From the NCBI GenBank assembly GCA_003170875.1, contig PMYJ01000046.1, positions 1 to 13,514 of the forward strand: a DNA stretch of 13,514 bases. Direction: 5' to 3'. Of this stretch, positions 8,301-13,514 are shown piece by piece. The notes below the pieces were generated by a model, which was not told where the DNA came from, did not search any database, and worked only from the letters and a program-made list of their open reading frames with translations. Position 1 is the first letter of the stretch. Each line of letters opens with the position of its first letter. The DNA is from Candidatus Dormiibacterota bacterium. Lineage in GTDB: Bacteria > Chloroflexota > Dormibacteria > Aeolococcales > Aeolococcaceae. The position numbers and the translations under genes were made by a program.

Positions 8301-8655
8301 CCGCTCCCGACTGGAGGGCGAGCGGTGCCGCGGACGAGGTCAGCTGAGACTCCATGGGCCCGGCTGTGGGCGTCCCCGCAGTGCGCCCCAACGGAGCCGT
8401 GAAGGTCTCTGCCAGCTGCGGCCGGGTGTTGGCGACGCTGGGAAGACGGAGGGAGTGGGCGGGACCGACCGGCCCGAGACGCCCCGAGGCGCTGACCGAG
8501 CTTGCCTGCTGTGCTCCACCCGGCGCGGGACCGCTGGCCGCCCCCACAGGTCCGGCGGCCAGACACGCTGCGAGGGATCCCACCACCGCGGCGCATGCCA
8601 GCGCCAGCCGCCGGGCGCGGCCGGCGCGAGATCTCGTCGAGAGAGGCGTGCGCAT
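5326..8655 (-). CDS. Large secreted propeller-like protein with IPT domain and three C-terminal LDTR/VDxxGY repeats
   Basis: The protein has 1109 residues from the ATG at 8655, which is preceded by GAAGGGA at good spacing and begins a standard signal peptide (basic to ~18, hydrophobic core, Ala-rich end near 40). Residues ~135-600 form a beta-rich region with motifs recalling secreted sialidase-like propellers: PNPDIAVGP (~142), SDPHILYDPGAG (~214), DQPMIGFSGDKVGVSWDEF (~286), FGDYAGGAMDP (~573) and FWFANE (~589). I see no clear Asp boxes, so sialidase activity is not supported. An IPT/TIG Ig-like domain lies at ~617-696. Three repeats follow at ~700-831, 841-978 and 988-1109. Each runs from (L/C)DTR through a VxNxTAVS strand and a (S/T)xLN turn to VVDVxGY/W, with paired cysteines; the last ends at the stop codon. 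The same module ends the GH18 protein upstream, whose stop is 53 bases away, so the two are probably cotranscribed. Substrate unknown. Confidence 0.83.
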   Translation of the reverse strand: MRTPLSTRSRAGRARRLALACAAVVGSLAACLAAGPVGAASGPAPGGAQQASSVSASGRLGPVGPAHSLRLPSVANTRPQLAETFTAPLGRTAGTPTAGPMESQLTSSAAPLALQSGAGTTLSGQEGLSDQETASDQTVTPPNPDIAVGPQWVVETTNESIYIRQRTGAAYPEPPGAVCPPPVPASAQLVTDSLGGCDQMDLNDFVYAPGWELSDPHILYDPGAGQFYLSFFITTTPAPGQSCLPGYEPAGETCSIVFVLHTTGGDPTGQWEGYYFYSYYADAITDQPMIGFSGDKVGVSWDEFNVATLHWDGDEFFVMSKSLFLGNTTDPIIDPLSTQLGAPTTSFFSLYPVSDISEGSTLYFVSNDGSGDLPGSGPGPSLFVLGVTGNTPGTVGQTYHYPGITESELPPAAPQSGSTYTIDTDDDRINAGILSNGALWTGFDEGCTEASVTVACIRYIEASVSTSGSPPTTVVSILHNLDVGISGAYVYYPSFGIDPTGDLLSTFTTSSSSTYPSLDAVGLVAGAAQLSAPVTVESGTGPYFVNGLGRYYTNTGACSSVNDPVTHTTACRFGDYAGGAMDPEYPEDFWFANEIQLDSAHPDDWGTAVGRLTYSGPSIANLTPAVGPTTGGTGVTVNGSDFGPASTFTFAGSPVTASSITPNSFTFIAPAHAAGSVNGSVTDSLGSSALASYLYVPPSRYQPLTPYRVLDTRTSTCVQCTGGSFGSGQTRSIQVGGFTPSGYSGTVVPASATAVVLNVTAVSGSQDTYLALFPAGGAVPTASTLNANPQQVIANLTTVALGPSGGNPGYVNIFNAAGTIDIVVDVEGYYLSGGSGTAGEFHALSPPVRVCDTRGGQGTACNPGTSDPLTAGQSRLVAVTDGTTGVSTGNDAEAVVLNLTAVSGSTLTYLTVYPPTPSGAGPPTCGAPPAASNLNVSANTNQPNRVVAEITPYGGTGYVCVFNDLGTINVVVDVNGWFGNGSDTGGALFYALGPSRICDTRYTQGTQCAGEPRGPGQTVAVQIDGTYPLPATGIVALVANVTAVSGTAATFLTVYPDVASTPVTSDLNPPAFTNIANCVIVAVPADGRIDVYNSLGTIDFIIDAVGWFQ
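5329..6807 (-). repeat. Duplicated module, copy A: IPT domain plus three LDTR/VDxxGY repeats
   Basis: This block encodes an IPT domain (about 6807-6568) and three domain repeats (about 6558-6163, 6135-5722 and 5694-5329). The same order and almost the same length occur in the neighbouring GH18 gene. Exact shared DNA stretches are 5657-5681 (25 bases), 5717-5736 (20) and 6070-6087 (18), which match 9049-9073, 9109-9128 and 9450-9467. Confidence 0.85.
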
Positions 8656-8708
8656 GATCTGGTCCCTTCGTGATGAGGTGCGCGCAGCGAATGAGAGCTT
8701 ACTGGGGA

Positions 8709-11567
8709 TCAGCCGAACCAACCCTCGGCGTCCACGATGGCGTCGATGTTGCCCAGCGAGTTGTAGATGTCGATCATCTGGTCGGACGGAACCGTCACCG
8801 TCACCAGGTTGGCGAGGTTCTGCTGAGCGTCGACGTTGAGGTCCGAGGTCGAGCCGGCGACACCGTGGGGCTCGCCCGCGAGGTAGGTCGCGCTGGTCCC
8901 CGACACCGCGGTCAGGTTGGCCGCGAGCGCCGCGATGCCGGAGCCGGGAAGCCCGCCGGCACCGCCCACCTGGACGGTGAGCGTCCCGCCCGGGGTCAGG
9001 GTCTCGCCCGCGCAGGGGAGCGGCGCGAAGGGCAGCTGCGTGGGCCGCGTGTCGCAGATCCGCGAGGGGCCGATGGGGTGGAAGAGCAGCCCACCGGCGT
9101 CGCTTCCATTGCCGAACCAGCCGTTGACGTCGATCGCTACGTCGACGGACCCGACTGAGTTGTAGACGCAGATCGAGCCGTCGGTGGGGTCTACGGCGGT
9201 GACCACCCGGTTGGCCTGGTTGATGGCAGCGGGGACGTTGAGGGTCGAGGTGGCAGGTGTCGTACCGCTGCAGGCGTGGGTGCTCGGATTGGGCGGGTAG
9301 ACACTGAGGTAGGTGCTCGCCGTGGGCGAGATCGCGGTGAGGTTGAGGGCGACCGCCTCGGCGTCACCGCCGGTGACGACGCCCGTGCTGCCGTCGGCCA
9401 CCCGGACCAGCCGAGCCTGCCCCGCGCCGATCGGGTTATTGGTCCCGTTGTTGCAGGCCGTCCCCTGGCCACCGCGGGTGTCGCAGACCCGCACCGCAGG
9501 CGCGAGCGGATGGTAGAGGCCAGCACTTCCGGACGTCGAGGTGTAGTAGCCGACCACGTCGGCGACCACGTTGACGGTACCGAGGGAGTTCCAGATGTCG
9601 ACCCGGCCCGCGTTGCCCAGCGGCGCGATGACCAGGTTGGCGACGTTCTGCTGCGCGGGAGCGTTGAGTGTCGACGTCGAGGGACCGGCGGTGCCGGTCG
9701 GGTTCACGGAGAGCGCGGTCCCGACCGTCGGCGAGACCGCGGCGAGATTCAGGACGACGGCGGTCACTCCCGTCGCCGGGATGGTCTGGCCGCTGCCGGG
9801 ATCCCGATACCCGGCAAGGGTCAGGGTGACGACGCCTCCCGGCCCCAGCGGCCCCCCCGCGCAGTTCACGCAGGAACTTGACCTGGTGTCCAGGATGCGG
9901 AACGGGGTGACCGGCTGATAGCGGGAGGGGTTGACGTAGATGTAGGAGATGGTGGCGCTGGTGCCCCAGGTATCGCTCACCGACATGGAAACGGTGCCGG
10001 CCGTGCCGGCGGGCGTGGTGAAGGTGAAGGAGATCGGGGTGAGATTGGAGGCGGGCAGGGCGGTGCCGTTGAACGTCAGGACAAGCCCGGACGCGAAGTC
10101 GGAGCCGTTCACCGTCACCGTGGAGCCGCCCGAGGTCGGGCCCACACTCGGGCTCATGCTGGAGATGTCCGGCGCCGAGGGCGGCCCCGGGTTGCCGTGC
10201 TCCACCGAGAATGAGGCGGCGATCTCGTCCCAGAGGTCGTTGGAGCCGGAGTCGTAACCGAGCGCCCAGATGCCGATGCCGCGAAGCCCGAGATCGTTCA
10301 CCAGCGCGTACTTGTTCGACAGCGCCGAGGGATCGTCGTAGTACAGCTCCCGCCAGGAGCCCCAGTCACCGCCGCAGGGGTCGTTTGTCGAGGGGCTGTA
10401 CCAGGTCGCCCACGGCTCGTCGAAGTTCGCGTTCCAGTGGATGGTGGACTGCTCGGCGCAGCTGAAGTCACTGAGGATCCCGCTCCAGGTGTCCGCTTCG
10501 GCGCAGTTGGTGGTCGGCGCCTGACCAGTCGGAGCGGTCACCGACCACTTGTACCCGTAATAGGGAACGCCCAGGATGATCTGCCAGTTGGGCACCAGCC
10601 GAAGGTAGCTGCTCATCACCTGGGTGACGCTGTAGGGATAGTCGTTCATCGGGGCGTTCGGTCCGGCGTTGCTGGAGCAGGGGTTGGTGATGTCGTACTC
10701 CATGACGTCAAAGGCGTCCACGTAGGGGCTCAGCGCGCTGATGTCCATCATGTCACCGCTCTGATACGCGGACGCGTAGGTGTCCACGGTGAGGTAGCTC
10801 TGGGTCGGAGCCTGGCTGTTCAGCGCGGAGCGCAGCTGGGCGATGAAGCTGGTGAAATCGGATGCGGAGACGGTGGGTGTGGTTCCCTCGAAGTCGACGT
10901 TGACCCCGTCCGCGCCTCGAGCCGTCACCTGCCCCACCACCGCGCTGACCGCGTTCTGCGTGTAGGTGGGACTGCTGACGATGCTCTGGATGCTGCTGCT
11001 GCTGAAGTCGGTGATGACCAGCACCACGCGATCTCCGGCCGAATGGGCGGTGTTCATGAGGTCGGTCATCTGCCCGCTCCACCAGCCCTGGTAGCCCGAG
11101 TCGCTGCTGATCAGGGTGCCGTCGCTGTTCAGGTTGATGCTGTCGTAGGCGATGGTCGACAGCAGGTTGAAGTTGAGGTCGCTCTGCCAGTGACCCGACG
11201 TGACCTCTCCGGTCTGCGCGAACCCGAGCACCTCAGGGTCGGGGAGAGCGCCGGAGGCCTCCTCGGCCGCATACGCCCGACCCTCGGCGACCTTCGCGTG
11301 CCGCAGCGGCGTTGCCGGCCCTCCCGGCGAGATTCCCGGCTGCTCCGTAGCGGCGCTGTCGTTGAAGATGACGTTGGGGGTGTCACCGGCCTCGCTCCGC
11401 GGAACCGCGACCTCCGTGGGAAGGCCACCGTCAGCGTTCTGCTGGCCCGCCACGGGCGCAGGCGCGTCCGGGCCGGCCGCGGACGACGGATTTGCGGCGA
11501 ACGCGGGCATCAGCAACACGAACGGGATCAGGACAAGAGTGGTGAGGAGACCGGTGCGGGCCCGCAT
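8709..11567 (-). CDS. Secreted GH18 chitinase-like glycosidase with IPT domain and three C-terminal LDTR/VDxxGY repeats
   Basis: This 952-residue protein starts with a signal peptide (MRARTG, hydrophobic core ~7-22, cleavage near Ala24) and a low-complexity linker to ~110. The GH18 barrel spans about 112-455. DGVNVDFE at 220-227 matches the family's active-site strand, with Glu227 as acid/base catalyst. VMEYD at 288-292 supplies the Tyr that contacts the substrate N-acetyl group, and GIGIWALGYD (430-439) is the terminal barrel strand with its Trp. GH18 enzymes cleave beta-1,4 bonds next to GlcNAc in chitin, peptidoglycan or N-glycans; the exact substrate cannot be chosen here. The 'DGVNVDFE' style recalls YaaH/SleL-like members. 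An IPT/TIG domain (~463-546) and three repeats (~549-676, 684-818, 828-952) follow. No LysM or known chitin-binding domain is visible. No strong ribosome site is seen before the ATG. It is likely the first gene of a run with the propeller and CHAP genes. Confidence 0.9.
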   Translation of the reverse strand: MRARTGLLTTLVLIPFVLLMPAFAANPSSAAGPDAPAPVAGQQNADGGLPTEVAVPRSEAGDTPNVIFNDSAATEQPGISPGGPATPLRHAKVAEGRAYAAEEASGALPDPEVLGFAQTGEVTSGHWQSDLNFNLLSTIAYDSINLNSDGTLISSDSGYQGWWSGQMTDLMNTAHSAGDRVVLVITDFSSSSIQSIVSSPTYTQNAVSAVVGQVTARGADGVNVDFEGTTPTVSASDFTSFIAQLRSALNSQAPTQSYLTVDTYASAYQSGDMMDISALSPYVDAFDVMEYDITNPCSSNAGPNAPMNDYPYSVTQVMSSYLRLVPNWQIILGVPYYGYKWSVTAPTGQAPTTNCAEADTWSGILSDFSCAEQSTIHWNANFDEPWATWYSPSTNDPCGGDWGSWRELYYDDPSALSNKYALVNDLGLRGIGIWALGYDSGSNDLWDEIAASFSVEHGNPGPPSAPDISSMSPSVGPTSGGSTVTVNGSDFASGLVLTFNGTALPASNLTPISFTFTTPAGTAGTVSMSVSDTWGTSATISYIYVNPSRYQPVTPFRILDTRSSSCVNCAGGPLGPGGVVTLTLAGYRDPGSGQTIPATGVTAVVLNLAAVSPTVGTALSVNPTGTAGPSTSTLNAPAQQNVANLVIAPLGNAGRVDIWNSLGTVNVVADVVGYYTSTSGSAGLYHPLAPAVRVCDTRGGQGTACNNGTNNPIGAGQARLVRVADGSTGVVTGGDAEAVALNLTAISPTASTYLSVYPPNPSTHACSGTTPATSTLNVPAAINQANRVVTAVDPTDGSICVYNSVGSVDVAIDVNGWFGNGSDAGGLLFHPIGPSRICDTRPTQLPFAPLPCAGETLTPGGTLTVQVGGAGGLPGSGIAALAANLTAVSGTSATYLAGEPHGVAGSTSDLNVDAQQNLANLVTVTVPSDQMIDIYNSLGNIDAIVDAEGWFG
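8712..10181 (-). repeat. Duplicated module, copy B: IPT domain plus three LDTR/VDxxGY repeats
   Basis: This block encodes an IPT domain (about 10181-9930) and three repeats (about 9923-9540, 9518-9114 and 9086-8712), collinear with copy A in the next gene. Corresponding repeats resemble each other more than they resemble their neighbours. The first copies share a CVxC after DTR, the second share RVCDTRGGQGTACN, and the third share GPSRICDTR. So the whole module was copied after the triplication. Confidence 0.85.
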
Positions 11568-11619
11568 GGACGAGACGATGCCTCAGCTCTGTGGCGACTG
11601 TGGCGTTTGCAACGCGATC

Positions 11620-11666
11620 GTGACAGCGGTCTGCGAGGGATGTGACAATCCTGTTGCGGCGTGACA
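11620..11666. promoter_or_regulatory. Three direct GTGACA repeats upstream of the GH18 gene
   Basis: GTGACA occurs on the plus strand at 11620-11625, 11642-11647 and 11661-11666, so TGTCAC faces the GH18 gene. The spacings are 22 and 19 bases, about two helical turns, and the set lies roughly 53-99 bases upstream of the GH18 start. Position and regular spacing suggest an activator or repressor site. I do not recognise it as a DasR or other known chitinase operator. Confidence 0.35.
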
Positions 11667-11696
11667 TCTTGCCTCCGCCATGACGGTCGTGGCGAT

Positions 11697-11727
11697 CCCG
11701 GGCGGCCGCCCCTCTGGCGCGCGCCGG
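11697..11727 (-). terminator. Possible terminator after the membrane-protein gene
   Basis: Just downstream (minus strand) of the stop at 11735 lie several GC-rich self-complementary stretches: GGGCGGCCGCCC at 11700-11711, GGCGCGCGCC close by, and CCCGG/CCGGG arms enclosing both. These would fold stably and could end the glycosyltransferase transcript before the GH18 promoter region. No T-run follows, so confidence is low. Confidence 0.3.
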
Positions 11728-11734
11728 GAGGGCG

Positions 11735-13051
11735 TCACCGGCCTCGGACAGTGATGGCGACTGTCCAGGGGCCGCCGGGGGGTTCCGGGAGCGAGAGGTG
11801 CGTGCCGGCCGGGGCTATCTCGATCTGCCGCGCCTCCTGCGGCCAGTGATCGTCGGTGAACGCCGGGTACGACCAGGCAACCACCAGCCCGGAGGCGAAG
11901 GCCACCGCGACCAGCCCCCACGCCCCCTGCCGAAGCCGCGGCAGGCGGAGGCGCGAGGCCGCCCAGAGGACGGTGACCACCCAGGCCACCTGGGCCATGA
12001 AGAAGTACCGTTCCCCGGCGCGTCCCATGGTCATGATCTGCCACTGATTGCCGGCGGCGGAAACCGCCGGGACCGCCAACCCGGCGGCCACGAACAGGAG
12101 CGCGGTCAGATCGAAGAGCCGCAGCTCCCAGGGTGCCGTGAGGGCGGCGAAGACGACCACGGGCGCGGCGAGCAGGATGATCAGACTCGCCCAGATGGTC
12201 GCGTGGGACAGCCCGGTCATGAAGACGTGGGTGTGACCCTCCTCGGCAAACGGCCCGGCGAGCACGACCCGGTCGCAAAGCAGCAGCACGAGGTCGCGCA
12301 GGTTCGCCCCCAGCGGGTAGGCGGCGCGCGGCGTCTGGGTCTCCGCGTAGAGCTGCGCGCCCAGTCCCAGCACCAGCAGGGCGATCAGGAGGAGCGTCTC
12401 CCGGCGGCGGCGCAGCAGCCACCAGACCACGGCGATCGGGAGCAGGACGTAGACGAACGGTCCGGTGACCGCGGTCAGGGCGATGACCGCGACGTCGAAG
12501 GCCCGCCACCCCCATCCGCGCGCCTCGGGAGCGAGGATCACCAGGGTGGCCAGGACGGCCAGGTGGAAAGGGGCATTGGTGAGCGTGACGTTCAGCTCGG
12601 TGGTCGGCATCAGAAGGTAGACGGCGCTGAGCGCGATCCGCACCCACAGCGACGGCACCAGGGCGCGGAAGCGAGGGCTCAGGAAGAAGATCACCGGCGC
12701 TATCTGCACCAGCAGACCCAGGACGTTGTACAGGAGCGGAGCGTTGCCGACCCCGAAGGGGACCTCGATCGCGGCGCCAAGGCGTGACAGCGTCTGGAAG
12801 TAACCGCTCAGCGAGACGCCCAGCGCCTGCCAGGCACCGAGGTTGTAGGCGTCGGAGAACCAGTGCGTGCCGTCCTCGGCATAGAACTGGGCATTGGTGA
12901 AGGCGTCGGGGCGCCGGCTGATGACGATCCCGGCGGCGACCAGGGCAATTGCCACGGCGAGGAGGACGCTCCGGAGCGGCCGCTGTGTCACCGCTCCCGC
13001 CTCGGTGGAGGCTGGCGTCGCCGTCGTCGCCGGGTCAGTGCGGTGCGTCAT
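11735..13051 (-). CDS. Polytopic membrane protein with AEDG motif, probably GT-C-like glycan enzyme
   Basis: The protein has 438 residues with roughly ten membrane helices. The first is at about 27-45, and the rest are spread between ~104 and ~395. Between helices 1 and 2 lies FYAEDGTHWF (56-65), an acidic Glu-Asp pair in the first outer loop. Lipid-linked-sugar glycosyltransferases of the GT-C fold carry catalytic acidic residues in this place. A short outer tail (~400-438) ends the protein. The ATG at 13051 overlaps the end of the upstream GT2 gene by 17 bases, so the two are coupled. A GT2 enzyme making a polyprenyl-phosphate sugar followed by a polytopic transferase that uses it is a well-known pairing, which supports but does not prove the reading. 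A membrane protein of another function remains possible. Confidence 0.75.
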   Translation of the reverse strand: MTHRTDPATTATPASTEAGAVTQRPLRSVLLAVAIALVAAGIVISRRPDAFTNAQFYAEDGTHWFSDAYNLGAWQALGVSLSGYFQTLSRLGAAIEVPFGVGNAPLLYNVLGLLVQIAPVIFFLSPRFRALVPSLWVRIALSAVYLLMPTTELNVTLTNAPFHLAVLATLVILAPEARGWGWRAFDVAVIALTAVTGPFVYVLLPIAVVWWLLRRRRETLLLIALLVLGLGAQLYAETQTPRAAYPLGANLRDLVLLLCDRVVLAGPFAEEGHTHVFMTGLSHATIWASLIILLAAPVVVFAALTAPWELRLFDLTALLFVAAGLAVPAVSAAGNQWQIMTMGRAGERYFFMAQVAWVVTVLWAASRLRLPRLRQGAWGLVAVAFASGLVVAWSYPAFTDDHWPQEARQIEIAPAGTHLSLPEPPGGPWTVAITVRGR

Positions 13052-13514
13052 CCGGGCCGTCGGAGGTCGAGTTCCGAGGGCGCGGCCGGGGCCGGCGGCC
13101 GCTCGGCTTCAGGGCGTAGAGCCACCAGTGGAGGTAGCGGGCCAGCCACTTCGAAACCTTGAAGTTTGACGTGCCGTCGGCGCGGTCCAGCCAGATCGTC
13201 GGGATCTCGGCGACCGGCAGGCCCCGTCGCTTGGCCTTGGCCACCATCTCGATCCCCAGGGTGAAGCCGGCGTCCGATTCGATGCCGGCCTCGCGCAGGA
13301 AGTCTCGCGAGTACGCCTTGAAAGAATTGGTCGGGTCATGGGTCCCGACCCTGCCGACGAGGTGCAGCGACATGCCCGCCAGTCGCGAGATCGCCCCCTT
13401 GGTCCAGGGTCCCCCCACCTGCTGACCGCCACGCATGTAGCGGGACGCACATGCGACTACCACCCCGCGTTCCACCAGGCGGGTGAGCTGGTCGATCTGG
13501 TGGGGGTCGTCGCT
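13035..13514 (-). CDS. GT2 glycosyltransferase, dolichol-phosphate-mannose-synthase-like (5' end missing)
   Basis: Only the C-terminal 159 residues lie in the window; the frame is open to the right edge. The first visible residues, SDDPHQIDQL, match the segment after the metal-binding Asp motif of GT2 enzymes of the polyprenyl-phosphate mannose/glucose synthase type. ACASRYMRGG (SRY-type motif), HDPTNSFKAYSRDFL and the late segment ADGTSNFKVSKW are all characteristic. No C-terminal membrane helix follows, only a basic tail (RRPRPRPRN), as in soluble or peripheral members. It would transfer a sugar from a nucleotide donor to a lipid phosphate on the inner face of the membrane. It overlaps the next gene by 17 bases, and an operon is very likely. 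Donor and acceptor are not determinable. Confidence 0.85.
   Translation of the reverse strand, partial: SDDPHQIDQLTRLVERGVVVACASRYMRGGQQVGGPWTKGAISRLAGMSLHLVGRVGTHDPTNSFKAYSRDFLREAGIESDAGFTLGIEMVAKAKRRGLPVAEIPTIWLDRADGTSNFKVSKWLARYLHWWLYALKPSGRRPRPRPRNSTSDGPDDAPH

Noticed and set aside
7726..8673. Plus-strand open frame of about 315 codons opposite the propeller gene
   Set aside because: Low-complexity Gly/Arg/Val composition and no ribosome site; the minus-strand gene explains the region.
5329..10181. Duplicated modules as traces of a mobile element or integron
   Set aside because: There are no transposase, integrase, terminal inverted repeats or target duplications; the similarity follows protein-domain borders.
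10437..11645. Plus-strand open frame of about 400 codons opposite the GH18 gene
   Set aside because: No motif, biased composition, and it lies fully over the conserved GH18 catalytic region on the other strand.
11583..12787. Long open frames in other phases over the membrane-protein gene on both strands
   Set aside because: They are Arg/Gly/Pro/Gln-rich, while the 13051-11735 frame shows clear membrane helices and a conserved acidic motif.
1..13514. CRISPR arrays, tRNA or rRNA genes, insertion sequences
   Set aside because: No evenly spaced short repeats with unique spacers, no recognisable tRNA or rRNA sequence, and no transposase-like frame was found by reading both strands.

Overview
The window is strongly GC-rich with dense, G/C-ending codons. 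It carries a set of secreted multidomain proteins flanked by genes for surface-glycan synthesis. This fits a soil-type high-GC monoderm bacterium, such as an actinobacterium or a Dormibacterota/Chloroflexota-like lineage. No rRNA, tRNA or universal marker gene is present, so the taxonomy is an inference from style only. I see no phage, IS element, CRISPR array or integrase.

Layout from left to right. (1) Positions 1-1188, minus strand: a sugar-nucleotide epimerase/dehydratase-type SDR (1188-160), then an overlapping ORF (191-1) that leaves the window. (2) Positions 1189-1523: a divergent intergenic region with inverted repeats and a possible 20-codon leader ORF. (3) Positions 1524-4074, plus strand: a secreted C39-like papain-fold domain fused to a seven-repeat PLL-type lectin propeller, then a single-pass membrane protein with a P/T/S stalk and a six-cysteine outer domain. 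(4) Positions 4118-11567, minus strand, transcribed right to left: a GH18 chitinase-like enzyme, a large propeller-like protein and a CHAP cell-wall hydrolase. The first two share the same C-terminal module: one IPT/TIG domain plus three repeats of a domain running from an 'LDTR/CDTR' motif to a 'VDxxG(Y/W)' motif. (5) Positions 11735-13514, minus strand: a GT2 glycosyltransferase (5' end outside the window) overlapping a polytopic membrane protein with an AEDG motif.

Taken together, this is an extracellular glycan and peptidoglycan processing locus. GH18 would act on GlcNAc-containing glycans, CHAP on peptidoglycan peptides or amide bonds, and the C39-like/lectin protein would combine a protease-type fold with glycan binding. 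Glycosyltransferase and nucleotide-sugar genes lie on both flanks. Functions are read from visible motifs. The idea that the genes work as one system (self-wall remodelling, predation or biomass scavenging) is inference from proximity and shared modules.
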